From positions 39,333,598-39,397,597 of the forward strand of contig NC_030385.2 in the NCBI RefSeq assembly GCF_001625215.2: DNA of 64,000 nucleotides. The letters are read 5' to 3'. Of the stretch, positions 37,379-48,929 are shown piece after piece; positions within the stretch are counted from its first letter, which is position 1, and each line of letters starts with the position of its first letter. The position numbers and the translations under genes were made by a program. The notes under the pieces were generated by a model, which was given only the letters and a program-made list of their open reading frames with translations, was not told where the DNA came from and made no database searches. Origin of the DNA: Daucus carota subsp. sativus. Taxonomy: Eukaryota; Streptophyta; Magnoliopsida; Apiales; Apiaceae.

Positions 37379-40176
37379 GGGAGGATTAACCTCCTTTGAG
37401 GTTCTCTCACGGGCTTTGCATCTTCTACCAAATGAATCCTATGTTGGACAATCGCCGGGCTAATTCCTTTAATGTCCGAAATGCTCCACCCTATGGCTCC
37501 CTTATGTTTTCTAAGGATTCCTAAAAGTTCTTCCTCTTGTGACATAGTCAAATTAGAGGCAATGATAACGGGATAAGACTCGTTAGGGCCTAGAAATGCA
37601 TACTTAAGAGTGTCGGGAAGAGGTTTGAGTTCTAATTCCGGCGGTTGTGACTCAACGGTTTTCTTAGGTAAAGGCAAATGCTCGGGTTCAACATCACGCT
37701 TTTGACTTGTTGTAGGAATGGTGGATTCTAACATTTGGTTGACCTCATGTGTGTAGTCGGAAACATCCCAATCCTCTCCAAAATGTTTTAAGCAAAATTC
37801 AAGGGCATCTTTAGGATTCATGAGATCTTGATCAACTATTTCATCAATTAGATTAACGTCCATAGGTTGATCATAGAAATCATCGGATTGTTTCCCTACA
37901 TGAAATATGTTGAGGTCGATTGTCATGTTGCCAAATGTTAACTTCATTAAGCCGTTCCTACAATTAATCAACGCGTTGGATGTAGCTAAAAAGGGTCGTC
38001 CTAGGATGATGGGAATTTGATTCTTTGGGTTCCTAACCGGCTCGGTCTCTAGGACGACAAAATCTACGGGAAACACAAAATCACCTACTTTAATTAGCAC
38101 GTCCTCGATCATTCCCTTAGGAATTTTCACGGATCGGTCGGCTAATTGAAGTGTGACATTAGTTTGTCGGAGTTCCCCTAAACCTAAGGCTTGGTAGACA
38201 GAATATGGAAGGAGATTAACACTAGCCCCTAAATCAAGTAACGCCTTATCCACAAAAGTTTCTCCTATGACACATGAAATTGTAGGACAACCGGGGTCCT
38301 TGTATTTCACGGGAATTTGGTTTGAGAGAATCGAACTAATGTGAGACGTAAGGAAAGCTTTCTTAGGGACATGGTTGGTTCTCTTATGGGTACATAACTC
38401 CTTAAGACACTTAGCGTATGAAGGAATTTGTTGAATTGCATCTAAAAGGGGTATGTTGACCTTGACTTGCTTAAACACTTCCAAAATCTTCTCCATTTGA
38501 GCCGATTGCTTAGGTGAAATAAGTCTTTGTGGGTAAGGGACTCTCGGTTTATAGACTACTTCACTTTGCAACTCGGGTTCCGGGTTTGGGTCACTCGACT
38601 CTTCACGGGCTTTTGAACACTCGGGTTTGTCATGATTAATGGTAGTAATGGGTGGACTTGGATTAGAAGTCGAATCCCCTTTCTTACCAAGGTTCTCACC
38701 AACGTGGGTCTCTACTTGTTTACCCGACCTAAGAGAAATGACCGAATGCACATTATCCGGGGGTCTTTGATTAAGAGGGAATTTCGGGTTCACCTCGGGT
38801 TGGCTCGGGAATTTGTTCTTTTCTCGCTCACACAATGTGCTTGCTAATTGACTCAATTGGGACTCTAACTTAGAGACGGCTTGCACATTAGAATGCAAAA
38901 GTTGCCTATCTTGAGTTAAAGTTTGCATGAAAGTTTGCTGGGATTGGGTCAAGTTAGTTTGCGATTTCACTAAGGCCTCTATGCTCTTTTCTAAGGAATT
39001 GAGTCTCTTATCCGAATCATTAAACCCGGGAGGATTTAACGGAGCTTGACTCGGGTTTTGATAATTCGGAAAAGAATTGGGATTGGGCCTAGGAAAATTA
39101 GGTTGTGGAGCTTGAAAGTTTTGACCTTGGTTCCACGAGAAATTCGGGTGATTCTTCCACCCGGGGTTATAAGTTGGTGCAAATGGATCATTTCTAGGCT
39201 TGGGTTGGAACATTGCGTTCACTTGCTCAAAATCATGAGATTGTTGGATCTCGGGATGGGAAGCATTATAGTTCGGGAACATAGGCATAGATGAGGGGCT
39301 ACTATGAGATTCTAACGCCTCGAGTCTCTTAGTAAGGGTTGCTAATTTGGCATCGGTTGCCACATTGTTTCCTATCGAGTGCAAACCCCTAGAGCTAGAC
39401 GCCTCGATCGACTTTTTAGGTTCCCTAGTAGACTCCCATAACATTGTTTTCTCGGCTAAGTCCTCGAAAAATTCCCACCCTTGGTCCTCATCTTTCTCCA
39501 TGAATTTGCCTTGGCACATAGACTCTAACAAAGCGGTTGTTTGACTATCTAAGGCCTCGTAAACAATCTTACAAAGTCTCCATTTCTCTATTCCATGGTG
39601 GGGGCATTGTGATAAAAGATTTTTGAAACGATCAAAGAATTTCCAAAAAGACTCATTTTCCCTTTGATGGAATTGATTTATTTCATTTGTAATTCGAGTC
39701 GTTTTGTGGTTTGGAAAATACTTTTTAAGAAACATTACCACAAACCCCTCCCAAGTGGAAATAGAATTGACGGGAAGACTATACAACCATTTTTTTGCAT
39801 TTTCTTTTAAAGCAAAGTTGATTAGTCTAAGCCGAATGGAGTCTTCGCTTAATTGTTGGAGTTTTTGCAAACCGCAAATCTCCTCAAATTCTTGAATGAA
39901 AAGATAGGGATCCTCACCTTCACTCCCTAAAAATTTAGGCAACATACTAATGTGATGTGCCTTAATCTCGAAATTATTCCCATTAACGGGAGGAAGGGTA
40001 ATGCATGATGGTTGAGCGGAACGGGATGGGTAACAGCGGTCTTTAAGAGACAACGCCATGTTTACTATCGGTTCGCTAGCTTCTATGGGTTCGGAGTCCG
40101 AAGAGGACGAAGAAGGAATTTCGATGATCGGTCTAACTAATCTAGACGATTCGCTCCTAACCCAAGTAGTTCGCAT
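37375..40176 (-). CDS. gag-protease polyprotein of the LTR element
   Basis: A 933-residue frame. The gag core (about 60-260) has [18 protein letters not shown] and [15 protein letters not shown], hallmarks of Athila/Tat capsid proteins. A Pro-, Gln- and Asn-rich segment follows (about 290-400). The aspartic protease begins near residue 600 ([17 protein letters not shown]) with active-site DLGAS near 647, then [13 protein letters not shown] and the second motif [10 protein letters not shown]. The C-terminus runs into the linker that normally continues into RT ([18 protein letters not shown]). It then reads LILP and stops at 37375. The expected continuation is in the next frame, which points to the loss of one base near 37,388. 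Otherwise intact. Confidence 0.9.
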   Translation of the reverse strand: MRTTWVRSESSRLVRPIIEIPSSSSSDSEPIEASEPIVNMALSLKDRCYPSRSAQPSCITLPPVNGNNFEIKAHHISMLPKFLGSEGEDPYLFIQEFEEICGLQKLQQLSEDSIRLRLINFALKENAKKWLYSLPVNSISTWEGFVVMFLKKYFPNHKTTRITNEINQFHQRENESFWKFFDRFKNLLSQCPHHGIEKWRLCKIVYEALDSQTTALLESMCQGKFMEKDEDQGWEFFEDLAEKTMLWESTREPKKSIEASSSRGLHSIGNNVATDAKLATLTKRLEALESHSSPSSMPMFPNYNASHPEIQQSHDFEQVNAMFQPKPRNDPFAPTYNPGWKNHPNFSWNQGQNFQAPQPNFPRPNPNSFPNYQNPSQAPLNPPGFNDSDKRLNSLEKSIEALVKSQTNLTQSQQTFMQTLTQDRQLLHSNVQAVSKLESQLSQLASTLCEREKNKFPSQPEVNPKFPLNQRPPDNVHSVISLRSGKQVETHVGENLGKKGDSTSNPSPPITTINHDKPECSKAREESSDPNPEPELQSEVVYKPRVPYPQRLISPKQSAQMEKILEVFKQVKVNIPLLDAIQQIPSYAKCLKELCTHKRTNHVPKKAFLTSHISSILSNQIPVKYKDPGCPTISCVIGETFVDKALLDLGASVNLLPYSVYQALGLGELRQTNVTLQLADRSVKIPKGMIEDVLIKVGDFVFPVDFVVLETEPVRNPKNQIPIILGRPFLATSNALINCRNGLMKLTFGNMTIDLNIFHVGKQSDDFYDQPMDVNLIDEIVDQDLMNPKDALEFCLKHFGEDWDVSDYTHEVNQMLESTIPTTSQKRDVEPEHLPLPKKTVESQPPELELKPLPDTLKYAFLGPNESYPVIIASNLTMSQEEELLGILRKHKGAIGWSISDIKGISPAIVQHRIHLVEDAKPVREPQRRLILP

Positions 40177-41133
40177 AAACTAGATAGTAAACACGTAGCA
40201 AATAAGTGCGAGAAATTAAATCAAACAAAAGAAAGGGTGTAAAAGTGAAAGAAAAACTTAATTCTAGGGTTCCCTAATAAAAATGAACTAGACCTTGCTC
40301 CTAACGTTAAGGACCACCAAAAACTCGATAAATCCAAAATTATTCAGACCGGTCTGGCCAGTTTGGAGCAGGCATTGCCAAGAGGCCAATCTCCGCGCTT
40401 AGACACCAAACCTTAATCGGCCAGGTAAGCTTTCGCTTGCCTTAGACACCGAAAAGTCGGAATAATTAAAGATTACCTCGTCTTTTAGGTACCTTCCTAG
40501 TTGAGCGCGAAATCCTAGGGGCTAACGTCTAATTCAATTTTATTAAAGGCTAGGTAAATGCAAAATGAAGTAATTAAATTGTTGTGGGCCAAGGAAAGAG
40601 TGATGAAATCCCTCCCCTTATCTTGTGAGTGGTTTTGCCCTTAAGATTTTATTTAAAATGATGCACCACACAACGAGATAATTAAAGCGATAAACAACTA
40701 TGGATGCTTAAACTACGTGTCCTAATCTAGAGAAAGAAAGAAAATTAACGTACCTTTGGGTCCTCCAGCGATCACCACAATTAAGGTACGAAAATTTAAA
40801 AACAAAAATTAAAAATCTAAATGATGTGCCCTAAGTGTAAAAATGCATGATGCACACATACGTAGTTCTAACTAATATTTTTGGATTTTAATATTTTTTA
40901 TTTTTTTGTGATTTTCAATTTTCAAATTTGTTTGTGGTTTTCTAAATAAAAAAAAACGAAAAATAAGAGTGGAGAGATACGGGATACCAAAGCAAGCTTC
41001 CAAATCCGAGCAAAATTTGTCCACTTTACTCCATAATTCCCGAATATTCCTCCTCGAAATAAAGAACAAAAATTAGTGAGAAAACAAGCTAATCCGAAAG
41101 ATTAAAAATAAAGGAGCGGAAAATTAATTTTAA
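40177..41133. other. 5' internal leader of the LTR element
   Basis: About 0.96 kb between the primer-binding site and gag, without a convincing frame. Plant Gypsy elements usually have such a leader, which may carry packaging or translation signals. None is identifiable here. Confidence 0.6.
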
Positions 41134-41151
41134 TCCCCGGCAGCGGCGCCA
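41134..41151 (-). other. tRNA primer-binding site of the LTR element
   Basis: The minus strand reads TGGCGCCGCTGCCGGGGA, six bases inside the 5' LTR. From memory this complements the 3' end of plant tRNA-Asp with about one mismatch, the primer usual for Athila-type elements. Confidence 0.8.
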
Positions 41152-41157
41152 AAAACT

Positions 41158-43173
41158 TGATGTGCTAGAAATAATTCCTTTAAATCGCAAGCGCACGATC
41201 ACCGTTTTAATATTTAAGATTCGTCCACAGAGATTAAAATTATTTTCGCAACTCTAATTATCTTTAATCTAAGCGGGTTAGAAATTTAATTAGTGGAGAG
41301 GGTGTATAAAAAAAAACTAATTTTTAACATTAAATTGAAAGTCTAATCTAATTACCGAAAATTAATAAACCAAAATTAGATGAACAAAGTTAATAAAAGA
41401 AAACAAAGTTTTAACTACCTGGAAATGATAAAATAGCAATTGCCAACACTCGAAATAATATACACGCTTATTGACTCAAGTATTAGACTTGGCAGAGACA
41501 AACACATATAATAAAAAAAAAAAGCAAATCAACAAAAACAAACACAACCTCAGAACAGTGGCCTCACTTAACCAAAATTAACTCAGAAAACAACAAACTA
41601 ATCAACCGAAAACTAATGAAACAAAACCCATCAACTATTCATCAAAACAGAACCTATTGGACCAGCAAAACCAGCGACTCAACTGCAGGACTCCAAACTC
41701 ACTACTGTTTATCGACGAAAACAAACTCTGCCAGCGACTCGGAAACTACAACTACGACTCAGCAATGGCAGACTCGGAACTCTACAGAACAACCCAACTC
41801 AGCTACAACAAAATCGACTACAGGACTCAACGCCAAGCAAAACACAGACTCGAAGACTCAGTACAAGACTCGGGACTCAGCAAAGAAAACGACTCTGTAA
41901 CTCGAAAGAAAACGCAGCAGCAACTAATCGATGAACATCTAAACACGAAAACAGAACTCGGACTAAACTCGACACACAAAACAGATAAAACTCGAAGACT
42001 CAAACACTAAAACGCAGCAAAAAAAACGAGAGAAACAGAGCCACGGACTCGAACCCAGTACAAAGGAACTCAGTAACACAAACTCGACACAGACCTGCTA
42101 CTTAGACTCGCTACTAGGCTCATTAACTCGTTTTAAACTACAAGGAACCAACGACTCGGCCGGAGAACGAAACAAGAAGAAAAGTCTTGTGGGGTTTCAA
42201 ATTGAAAATGAAAAAAAACGAAACCGGGGTTCTTAAACGAAAACAGAGTTGACTGGTTTTTGAAATGAAAGCAGGGGAAAGTGTGTTTTGTTTACAAAAC
42301 AAACGAACTGGACAAAACTTGAAACTCGACTAAAACGAACTGCTAAACTCGAACTTAACACAAAAAGTAAACTCGACAAAAGCAGATGAAACGAAACACC
42401 TTTGACTCAGCTATAACTCGCTAAACAAGAAGACGCGACTCGGCTAAAGGGGTTTTAAAATAAAAAAACAGGGGAATGGGTGTGTTACATTTAGCTAGCA
42501 AAAGAAAACACAGATCTAAATAATTCATTAAGCAAAACCAGGTGCTGTTAATAGTTTATATTTATAAAAATCAACTGCCGAATTAAAAGTAAATTGTAAC
42601 CTTAAAATTTAAAGTCTAAACCCCAACACAAATCATCTTTTGTGCTAGAGTTTTAGCTTCTTCCAAAAATTAAATCTAAATATAAAAAAGGCTACAACTA
42701 ATTAATGGCTCCTTCCAATCTACAAACAACTTTGAATTCTTTTGTAGTTAGAGGAAGATTTCATAGCCAAAGAAAGCATAAAGAACAAGAATGTAAGAAC
42801 AAATATGAAATCTTGCATTAAAATATTAAAAGGTGTTTACAAAAGGAGGAGAGAGCATACAAATTAAAACTAGATCTAGACTAGAGAAAGGAGGCTACTA
42901 AAATAAGAAAATCCTAGGTTGGTTAAAACATGATGGGGAGATGAGTATTTATAGGGGGAAATTAGGGTAGAGGGGGGGTAGGTGTCCCATCTAGATGCTT
43001 CCTTGAGAATATTCCCCTATGATCCTTTTCTTCCATCTTTTTCTTCTTTTTGCTTTATTCTTTTATTTCTTCAAGCTTTTGCAATTTCCTACAAAAAAGA
43101 CAAATAAACAAATAAATAAGTGAGAACAAGCAATAATTAGGCATTTAAAATATATAAAAATATGCACTCATCA
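41158..43173 (-). repeat. 5' LTR of the Athila/Tat element
   Basis: 2,016 bp. It holds the promoter for the genomic transcript, with the TATA motif at 42946-42954. Its identity to the 3' LTR apart from about two substitutions and one A-run difference supports a young insertion. Confidence 0.95.
42946..42954 (-). promoter_or_regulatory. TATA box in the 5' LTR
   Basis: CTATAAATA on the minus strand, about 220 bp from the outer LTR end. The genomic RNA would start about 30 bp further on, near 42,917. This splits the LTR into a short U3 and a long R/U5. Confidence 0.55.
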
Positions 43174-43895
43174 CCATACATCAGTTGCAACTTATAGTTT
43201 TTCGTTCAACTGAAAACTGTAAGTTCCAACTGAAGTATGGGTGCCCCTGGCGGGGCCATTGGATTGCAATAGAATCAACTGAATGCAACCTCATATGCAA
43301 CTAAATGCAACCTCATATGCAACTAATTAATACAACTGAAAACTGTAAGTTGCAACAGATGTATGGTGTTCCCCTGGCGGGGCCATTAGATTGCAATAGA
43401 ATCAACTGAATGCAACTAAATACAACCATATGCAACCATATATGCCACTGAATTTCTGATTTCGAGTTCCAGTTTTCAAATGTCATGGTCGAAAATGACA
43501 TTTGAAAACTGGAACTCGAAATCAGGAATTCAGTTGCATATATGGTTGCATATGCAACCACCGTATTTTTGGAAAATATTTTCAGCAGTATTTTTGAAAA
43601 TATTTTAGAGAAGGTAGTACTTTTGAAAATAAGATTGGCGAAGGTAGTACTTTTGAAAATAAGATTGAAAAAACAGTATACAAGATAATTCTCCAAAAAA
43701 CAATGATCAAGAACACAAAACTAATCCATTGAAACTGAAAATCCAACAAGAGAGTCACATAACAAAATTCATAACCATGTAAAGAAATACCAACCTACAT
43801 GTTCTGCAACAGTCGAACAGACATCATATTCATACACACGCAAATTCCATACAATTCACATTTAAGTAACCACTCTCGACTCTCCACGAAACTAA

Positions 43896-44438
43896 CTAAA
43901 ACTCGACCTTCATTTCATTCTCATCCGGGCTCAGATTCAAATCAAGCCCTAACATCCTCTTGTCAAAGCAATTACCAGTGACCATCTTCACATCATCAGA
44001 GTGATCAGCAGCACTACCAGCAACAGTACTAGCATTATTGCCATAACTCTCATCACTCCCAAGCAAGTCTTGATTCTTGCGCTTACGATAATGCTTGCTA
44101 CTCTTGTGACCACCTAAAGCCATTCCGTTCCAAAACTCAGCACTGCACATAGTGCACTTGTAGGGCTTGGGCCCCTTCATCTCGGCTTCTGTTCCGCCAC
44201 CACCAAGTCGTTCAATGCGCTTGTGGTTCGCTCTGTGACTGCCTAGGGATTGGACAGTTGAGAAGCTACGTTCACATTTCTTGCACTTGAAGATCTTTTC
44301 CGGCTTAGACGACGACTTCCTACTTTCTGCTCTCTGCAAGATCATTGCGCAGTTCGCCCTTGCGAATCTCTCCACTGGGTCTGTGTTAGAGAATTTCATC
44401 CTCTTTGTTTCCTCAATTGCATGCTTCTCTCCGGCCAT
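43896..44438 (-). CDS. C2H2 zinc-finger EAR repressor, array copy 3
   Basis: An intronless 180-residue gene, the oldest member of the tight array. It starts MAGEKHAIEETKRMKFSNTD. The fingers are C-x2-C-x12-H-x3-H (Cys52, Cys55, His68, His72) and C-x2-C-x12-H-x4-H (Cys95, Cys98, His111, His116). The signatures read VQSLGSH and GMALGGH instead of QALGGH. The EAR motif is LGLDLNLSP. It differs from copies 4-7 by Pro21, Arg24, Ala31 and Arg69 and by a one-residue C-terminal deletion (KVEF for KVFEF). Arg24 and Ala31 match gene B, so they are ancestral. The frame is open to 44576, but a TATA box at 44482-44491 lies in between, so 44438 (AAAAGATGGCC) is the likely start. Met14 is the alternative. 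Confidence 0.93.
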   Translation of the reverse strand: MAGEKHAIEETKRMKFSNTDPVERFARANCAMILQRAESRKSSSKPEKIFKCKKCERSFSTVQSLGSHRANHKRIERLGGGGTEAEMKGPKPYKCTMCSAEFWNGMALGGHKSSKHYRKRKNQDLLGSDESYGNNASTVAGSAADHSDDVKMVTGNCFDKRMLGLDLNLSPDENEMKVEF

Positions 44439-44481
44439 CTTTTCTCTGCAACTTATAAGCAACTTATATGTTATGTAATCA

Positions 44482-44491
44482 CTATATAAAA
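44482..44491 (-). promoter_or_regulatory. TATA box of array copy 3
   Basis: The minus strand reads TTTTATATAG, 44 bp before the ATG. The same box at the same distance precedes copies 4-7 (49519-49528, 53442-53451, 57330-57339, 61253-61262). The predicted leader is only 10-20 nt, so some initiation at Met14 is plausible. Confidence 0.6.
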
Positions 44492-44669
44492 TTGTGTGTC
44501 TTTTGTATGTGTAAAACAAGTTGTAAGTGTGAGTGTGTGGAACACTAACCGAGTGAGTACACTGGTTGATGGCCAAGTAATTATGTTTTACAAATCAAAT
44601 ACTAATAATAACGACGCAAATCTATACGCTAATATTCCCAATTCCCATTCTACGATATATATTTTAAGA

Positions 44670-45078
44670 GATCAGTTAAGTTCAATGAAGACCACATTTT
44701 TTATGAATACCTGAAGACCACATATGTTCTGCAAGTAAAATATTTAATAAAAACATTGCAAAACGTATAGTTTTACAAATCATGTTCTATGAAATCATTA
44801 TTTCATTTAAAATCTTGAATATCATATAAGTTTTACATGTGGAACATTACAAAATATTTTATTCTATAAAATATGTTTAGTTTGCAGAACATTTGTTCAA
44901 CTTGCAGAACATACATTATCTACTTATTAAACATAGATAATCTTCAACAATTTTAATGAATACATGATATTTGTAGAACATATTTTACAAAATAATGTAT
45001 TTTATAGTGTTTTAATTGCAGAACATACATGGTCTCCGAAGTCTCCGATGAAACAGCGGTCTCCATAGAACTTTCCTC
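44670..45078. mobile_element. Mutator-like MITE, 409 bp
   Basis: Flanked by an exact 10 bp direct repeat TATTTTAAGA (44660-44669, 45079-45088). The ends share AGTTC-ATG-AGACC in inverted orientation (AGTTCAATGAAGACC left; complement AGTTCTATGGAGACC right). The corresponding place in copies 4, 5 and 7 has no insert. It lies about 230 bp upstream of copy 3, just beyond the core promoter, so it may alter that copy's expression. Confidence 0.85.
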
Positions 45079-45102
45079 TATTTTAAGATATTATGTTAAG
45101 AG

Positions 45103-45805
45103 CATTGTTGTTGAGTCGCTCGACTAGTCGCGACTAGTCGTCGACTAGTCGAGTAGTCAGTGTGCAGGGCTCGACTGGGATGGTCGACTAGACAGATGTA
45201 AGTATTTCGCCCGATTTATGACTGACTGGTCGACTGGGTCGACTAGTCGGGTCGACTAGTCGGGTCGACTGGAAGACCCAGTCGGTCGACTAGTGTTCAA
45301 ATTCTAAAAAAAATCAAAAACCCAGTTGTATCAAAACCTAAAAACAAAAGCCCAGCAGCCTCCAGTCGATTCCAAGCAGTCTCAGTCACTTCTAACATCG
45401 ATTGAATCGATTCCAGTAGCTTTGTTTACTCTGTTGTTACTTACATTTACACACACTCTGTTATTACACACACTTGCACACTCTATAATCAGTAGTCACT
45501 AGTTGCAATAAGCATTGTTTAATGCCAGTACACACACACAGAATCACAGTAGCTTTGTTTAATCTGCAGAATGGCTGATGCATCGAACAAGGCTGTTTAT
45601 GCATAATTAGAAGTGAGAATGTAGAAGTTAGAACAGACATATATAATTTATTACACATATAAATATAAGTATATATAATATATAATATTAATTTTATACC
45701 TTGTCGACTAGTGTCAACTAGTCTACGACTAGTCTCGACTAGTCACGACTCGACTTACCGGAGAGTTCAGTCGACTCGACTCGACTTACCGACTTAACAA
45801 CCATG
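45103..45805. mobile_element. Non-autonomous hAT element, 703 bp, rich in CGACTAGTCG
   Basis: The inverted ends are CATTGTTGTTGAGTCG and CGACTTAACAACCATG (14 of 16 match). The 8 bp flanks GTTAAGAG (45095-45102) and GTTAACAG (45806-45813) match at 7 of 8. The subterminal regions are packed with CGACTAGTCG and relatives, the kind of repeated motif hAT transposases bind. Inside, 45571-45606 reads as a short frame MADASNKAVYA, possibly the start of a deleted transposase. The site is empty in copies 4-7. Confidence 0.85.
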
Positions 45806-46334
45806 GTTAACAGTAATATTTTCTTACTTATGAAATATGCTATTTATATACTACGGAAATAAATATTAAGAAATAGAATTTATCGATACGACTGGCCAAA
45901 TATTGTATAGTATTTCTTAAAAAAAATTAAAATTTACAAATGCGATGAATATTGAAATGAAATATTTAATTAATTACTTGCGATTTCGAAAAATTATTAT
46001 TACAAATTATTTGCACATCATGTTGCCTTGGATTTTATTGATCACACATTTTCATAATAATTAAAAAAGATTGTGTAGATGCTCGTAAATGTAATAAATT
46101 GAATTTCTAATATCAAGCTTGAGTTTGAATGTTTGCATATTGATTCAAGCTAAAGTGCTCAACTCATGCCAAATGTGAACATTGTTAAAAACTAAATATT
46201 ATATATATAATTTAATTGTAGTATAAATTAATATATACAAATCAAAATATAAACCAATATTTCTAGGAGAGTGGGGAGGTTTGTGGGAACTTGAATCCTA
46301 AGTTGGAGCTTGGTAAAGTCAATGTATGCTAGAC

Positions 46335-46678
46335 GGGGTGGGCACGGGGAGTCCCAATCCCCGAATTCAATATCCTTCCCCGAACCCCGAATGGGGATTC
46401 TTCTCCGACCCCGCCCCGAACCCTGAAGGGGAGTTATAAAAAGTTATAATTTTATAATATATAATATACTTCCTAATAAAAAACAAACTACTAACTCCTA
46501 ATATACTAATAAAATAATACTATCTCATATTTTCAACATCAAATAATATTAAAATTGATTTTTAATATAATTAAACACCAAATTTTAAAATTATAAAACA
46601 TATTATATTACAATATAATTATAATCAATCATATAAATAAAGATTTTTTTTAATTTTAATAATATAAATTTATATATG

Positions 46679-46749
<71 letters not shown>

Positions 46750-46922
46750 CACACAAACGGGGTCGGGGAGACACTAATCCCCGACCCCACCCCGATTCCC
46801 GAATTTTTTATGAAATTTTCCCCGATCCCCGTCCCGCCCCTGAAAAATTCCCCGAATCACCGACCCAAACGAGGCGGGGATCGGACCGGGGTCGAGCGGG
46901 GCGGGATGAATGCCCATCCCTA
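46335..46922. mobile_element. GC-rich hAT-like element in spacer 3
   Basis: Begins GGGGTGGGCACGGGGA and ends TGAATGCCCATCCCTA. These are inverted relatives of each other. Blocks of CCCCGACCCC and GGGGCGGGG stand out in otherwise AT-rich DNA. Its centre carries a (TA)n-(CA)n microsatellite. Gene B's spacer and the last spacer lack it at this position. I see no clean target duplication, so an end may have been trimmed. Confidence 0.7.
46681..46754. repeat. TA then CA microsatellite
   Basis: A long (TA)n tract passes into (CA)n inside the GC-rich element. The TA tract is 16 bp longer than its counterpart at 54.51-54.55 kb, the main length difference between those two spacers. Confidence 0.92.
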
Positions 46923-48929
46923 ATTGAGTAGGAGTAAAGCCTATCCAGACAGGTTAGAATCCAGTATCAGATCTTGAGCTTTTTTGAAGTTCATTTGGAC
47001 TTGTCCGGAGCCTTATGGAGGTTCAGGTGGACTCAAGTTGGATTGACGGCATCGCGAAAGGTCTCAGTGTGTGATGTCGTATAGAAGGTTAGTGATGATA
47101 TCTAGAGTGTGGTTGACGTCATATAGGACTAGACATCCTGTTTATATAAGGATAATATCCTATCAAACTGCGTCTTCTCTTAACTTCTCCAGTCAACTTT
47201 GGTCAAAATTGAGATGAATAACCATGAAACTCAACTTAACACTCGCATAAAAATTTAAATTATTGTAAAAGTAATTCATTTGCTTGATTCACTACATAAT
47301 TAGTGTTTCAATTTCACAGTAACAAACATCAAAATGGTTAGATCTTTCGGATTATGATATCTAAATCATGAATCATAATATTTTATTGCGAAAGATGAAT
47401 ACTTACCTGATAAAAAGATTGTTGATGTATAAATAAGTTCCGGCTTTAGCTTGTTCAATATGTTCTGATATCTGATTGTATTCTGGTCTTCAAACTATCT
47501 TCTTTTATGTTTTATTTCTATCTACAGAAATATAGAGCAAATGATATGATCTGCTACTTAAATGTACTGCAGCAACGGTTATGTATCGTAACTGATGCAT
47601 TTACCACGTAGCAGTTGGTGGATCTCATTTTAAATTGACACATTCGAAAACATACCGTTGGTTAATTATGTCCCACCTATCGTTATAATTGTCATATTTG
47701 AAAGAGAGACAAAATTTTAATAGAGCGGAGAAGACAAAATAAAGGACCGTTTGGCTTAATTTAAAAAAATGTACTTATTGCTTATAAAGGTCTGTTTGGT
47801 GGTGCTGTTAAAAGTTTTGTGTTGTTAGAAAAAATGCTGATAAAAAATGTTGTTATAGAAATAAAATAAATGTTTGGTAATTTTTTTGATATCTGCATTT
47901 TTTGAGGAATATATAATTATATAATATATTTGGTCAGGTTGATATAGTGAATTTTATGACAATTTCCCGTAAAAGCTGAAAAAGCAGTTTTTTCCAAAAA
48001 TATGATAAGACCTTATTTTCCTAAAAACAACTTTTGAGCTAAAAACTTACGTTAGAAAAGTAGTTAGATTAATCAAACAAATTTTCACCTCCTCAGCAAA
48101 AAAATTTGATATTGGTGTCTACAACAGCAATGCCAAACGGTGCCTATGTGAGAAGTTACTTATATGTGAAAAGTTACTTTTTAATTAATGTGTATAGATA
48201 ATATTTTTGATAGTTCTAAATTATTAAGTATAACAAATAAATAATATATAATAAAATTATCTTTTAAAGTGATCTTATACATTTGTGTAAATTCAAATTT
48301 TGAAAATAAAAAAAGTCATTAAAAGAAATAATTTTTAACTTCTCAGGTTTAGTCTTATAAGTAAGAAATTCACTTAGGGGTCGTTTAATTCGAGCAGTGG
48401 TATGTGGTTGAAATGAGGAATCGGGTTAAGCTTGTATGAGTTTGAGATATCATATTTAATATCTTGTGTTTGGCTGAGTGCTGCAATCAATATATATAAT
48501 TTTTATAAAAAAAATAAGTTATTAATTTATATTAATTAAAAATATTATAATTTAAGTATAATTTAAAATCCTGATTCAATACCACACTGTATTTTATAAA
48601 TTCTGCTAATATTTTATAAAATTTGAATTGAATATATCTCGATTTCATAAATGAAAAAGAACACCTTAAAATCTCAATCCAATACAAACCCCGTATCAAT
48701 AATATCAAGAATCATAGTCGCAAGAGAGAAAAAACAATGATCAAGAACACAAAACTAATCCATTGAAACTGAAAATCCAACAAGAGAGTCACATAACAAA
48801 ATTCATAACCATGTAAAGAAATACCAACCTACATGTTCTGCAACAGTCGAACAGACATCATATTCATACACATGCAAATTCCATACAATTCAAATTTAAG
48901 TAACCACTCTCGACTCTCCACGAAACTAA

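Larger units (their letters stand above)
31437..43173 (-). mobile_element. Athila/Tat-type Gypsy LTR retrotransposon, 11.7 kb, young
   Basis: A complete minus-strand element. Its 3' LTR is 31437-33451 and its 5' LTR 41158-43173. Both run TGATGTGCTAG to CACTCATCA on the plus strand. It is flanked by the exact 5 bp duplication CCATA (31432-31436, 43174-43178). In transcript order it has the 5' LTR, a primer-binding site, a leader of about 0.96 kb, gag-protease, then reverse transcriptase, RNase H and integrase, about 1.3 kb without an env-like frame, a polypurine tract and the 3' LTR. By eye the LTRs differ by two substitutions (near 31,551/41,272 and 32,124/41,846) and one A-run length, so the insertion is recent. 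LINE- or virus-type envelope genes are absent. A frameshift between gag-pro and pol probably makes this copy non-autonomous. Confidence 0.95.
31121..43694. mobile_element. Non-autonomous Mutator-like element split by an LTR retrotransposon
   Basis: A 9 bp target duplication AAAAAACAA lies at 31112-31120 and 43695-43703. Other units read straight through this place (GAGAAAAAACAATGATCAAG), so the empty site is known. Roughly 190-200 bp of inverted repeat includes TCAATCTTATTTTCAAAA, GTGGTTGCATATGCAACCAT and TCAAATGTCATTTTCGACC on the left, with complements between about 43,490 and 43,660. Without the LTR element it is about 840 bp and encodes nothing. Its right half has an internal duplication around CCCCTGGCGGGGCCATT (43,230 and 43,371). 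Confidence 0.85.

Noticed and set aside
34817-39895. Plus-strand frames of 60-100 codons within the retrotransposon coding region
   Set aside because: They are mirror images of the gag and pol coding frames on the other strand.
44439-44576. 46-residue upstream extension of array copies (starting MAINQCTHSV)
   Set aside because: It spans the TATA box. In copy 5 a single base change interrupts it while the gene itself is unchanged.
45110-45300. CRISPR-like appearance of the repeated CGACTAGTCG motifs
   Set aside because: Spacing is irregular and motifs overlap and lie in both orientations. They sit inside an element with hAT ends and an 8 bp target duplication, in a plant genome.
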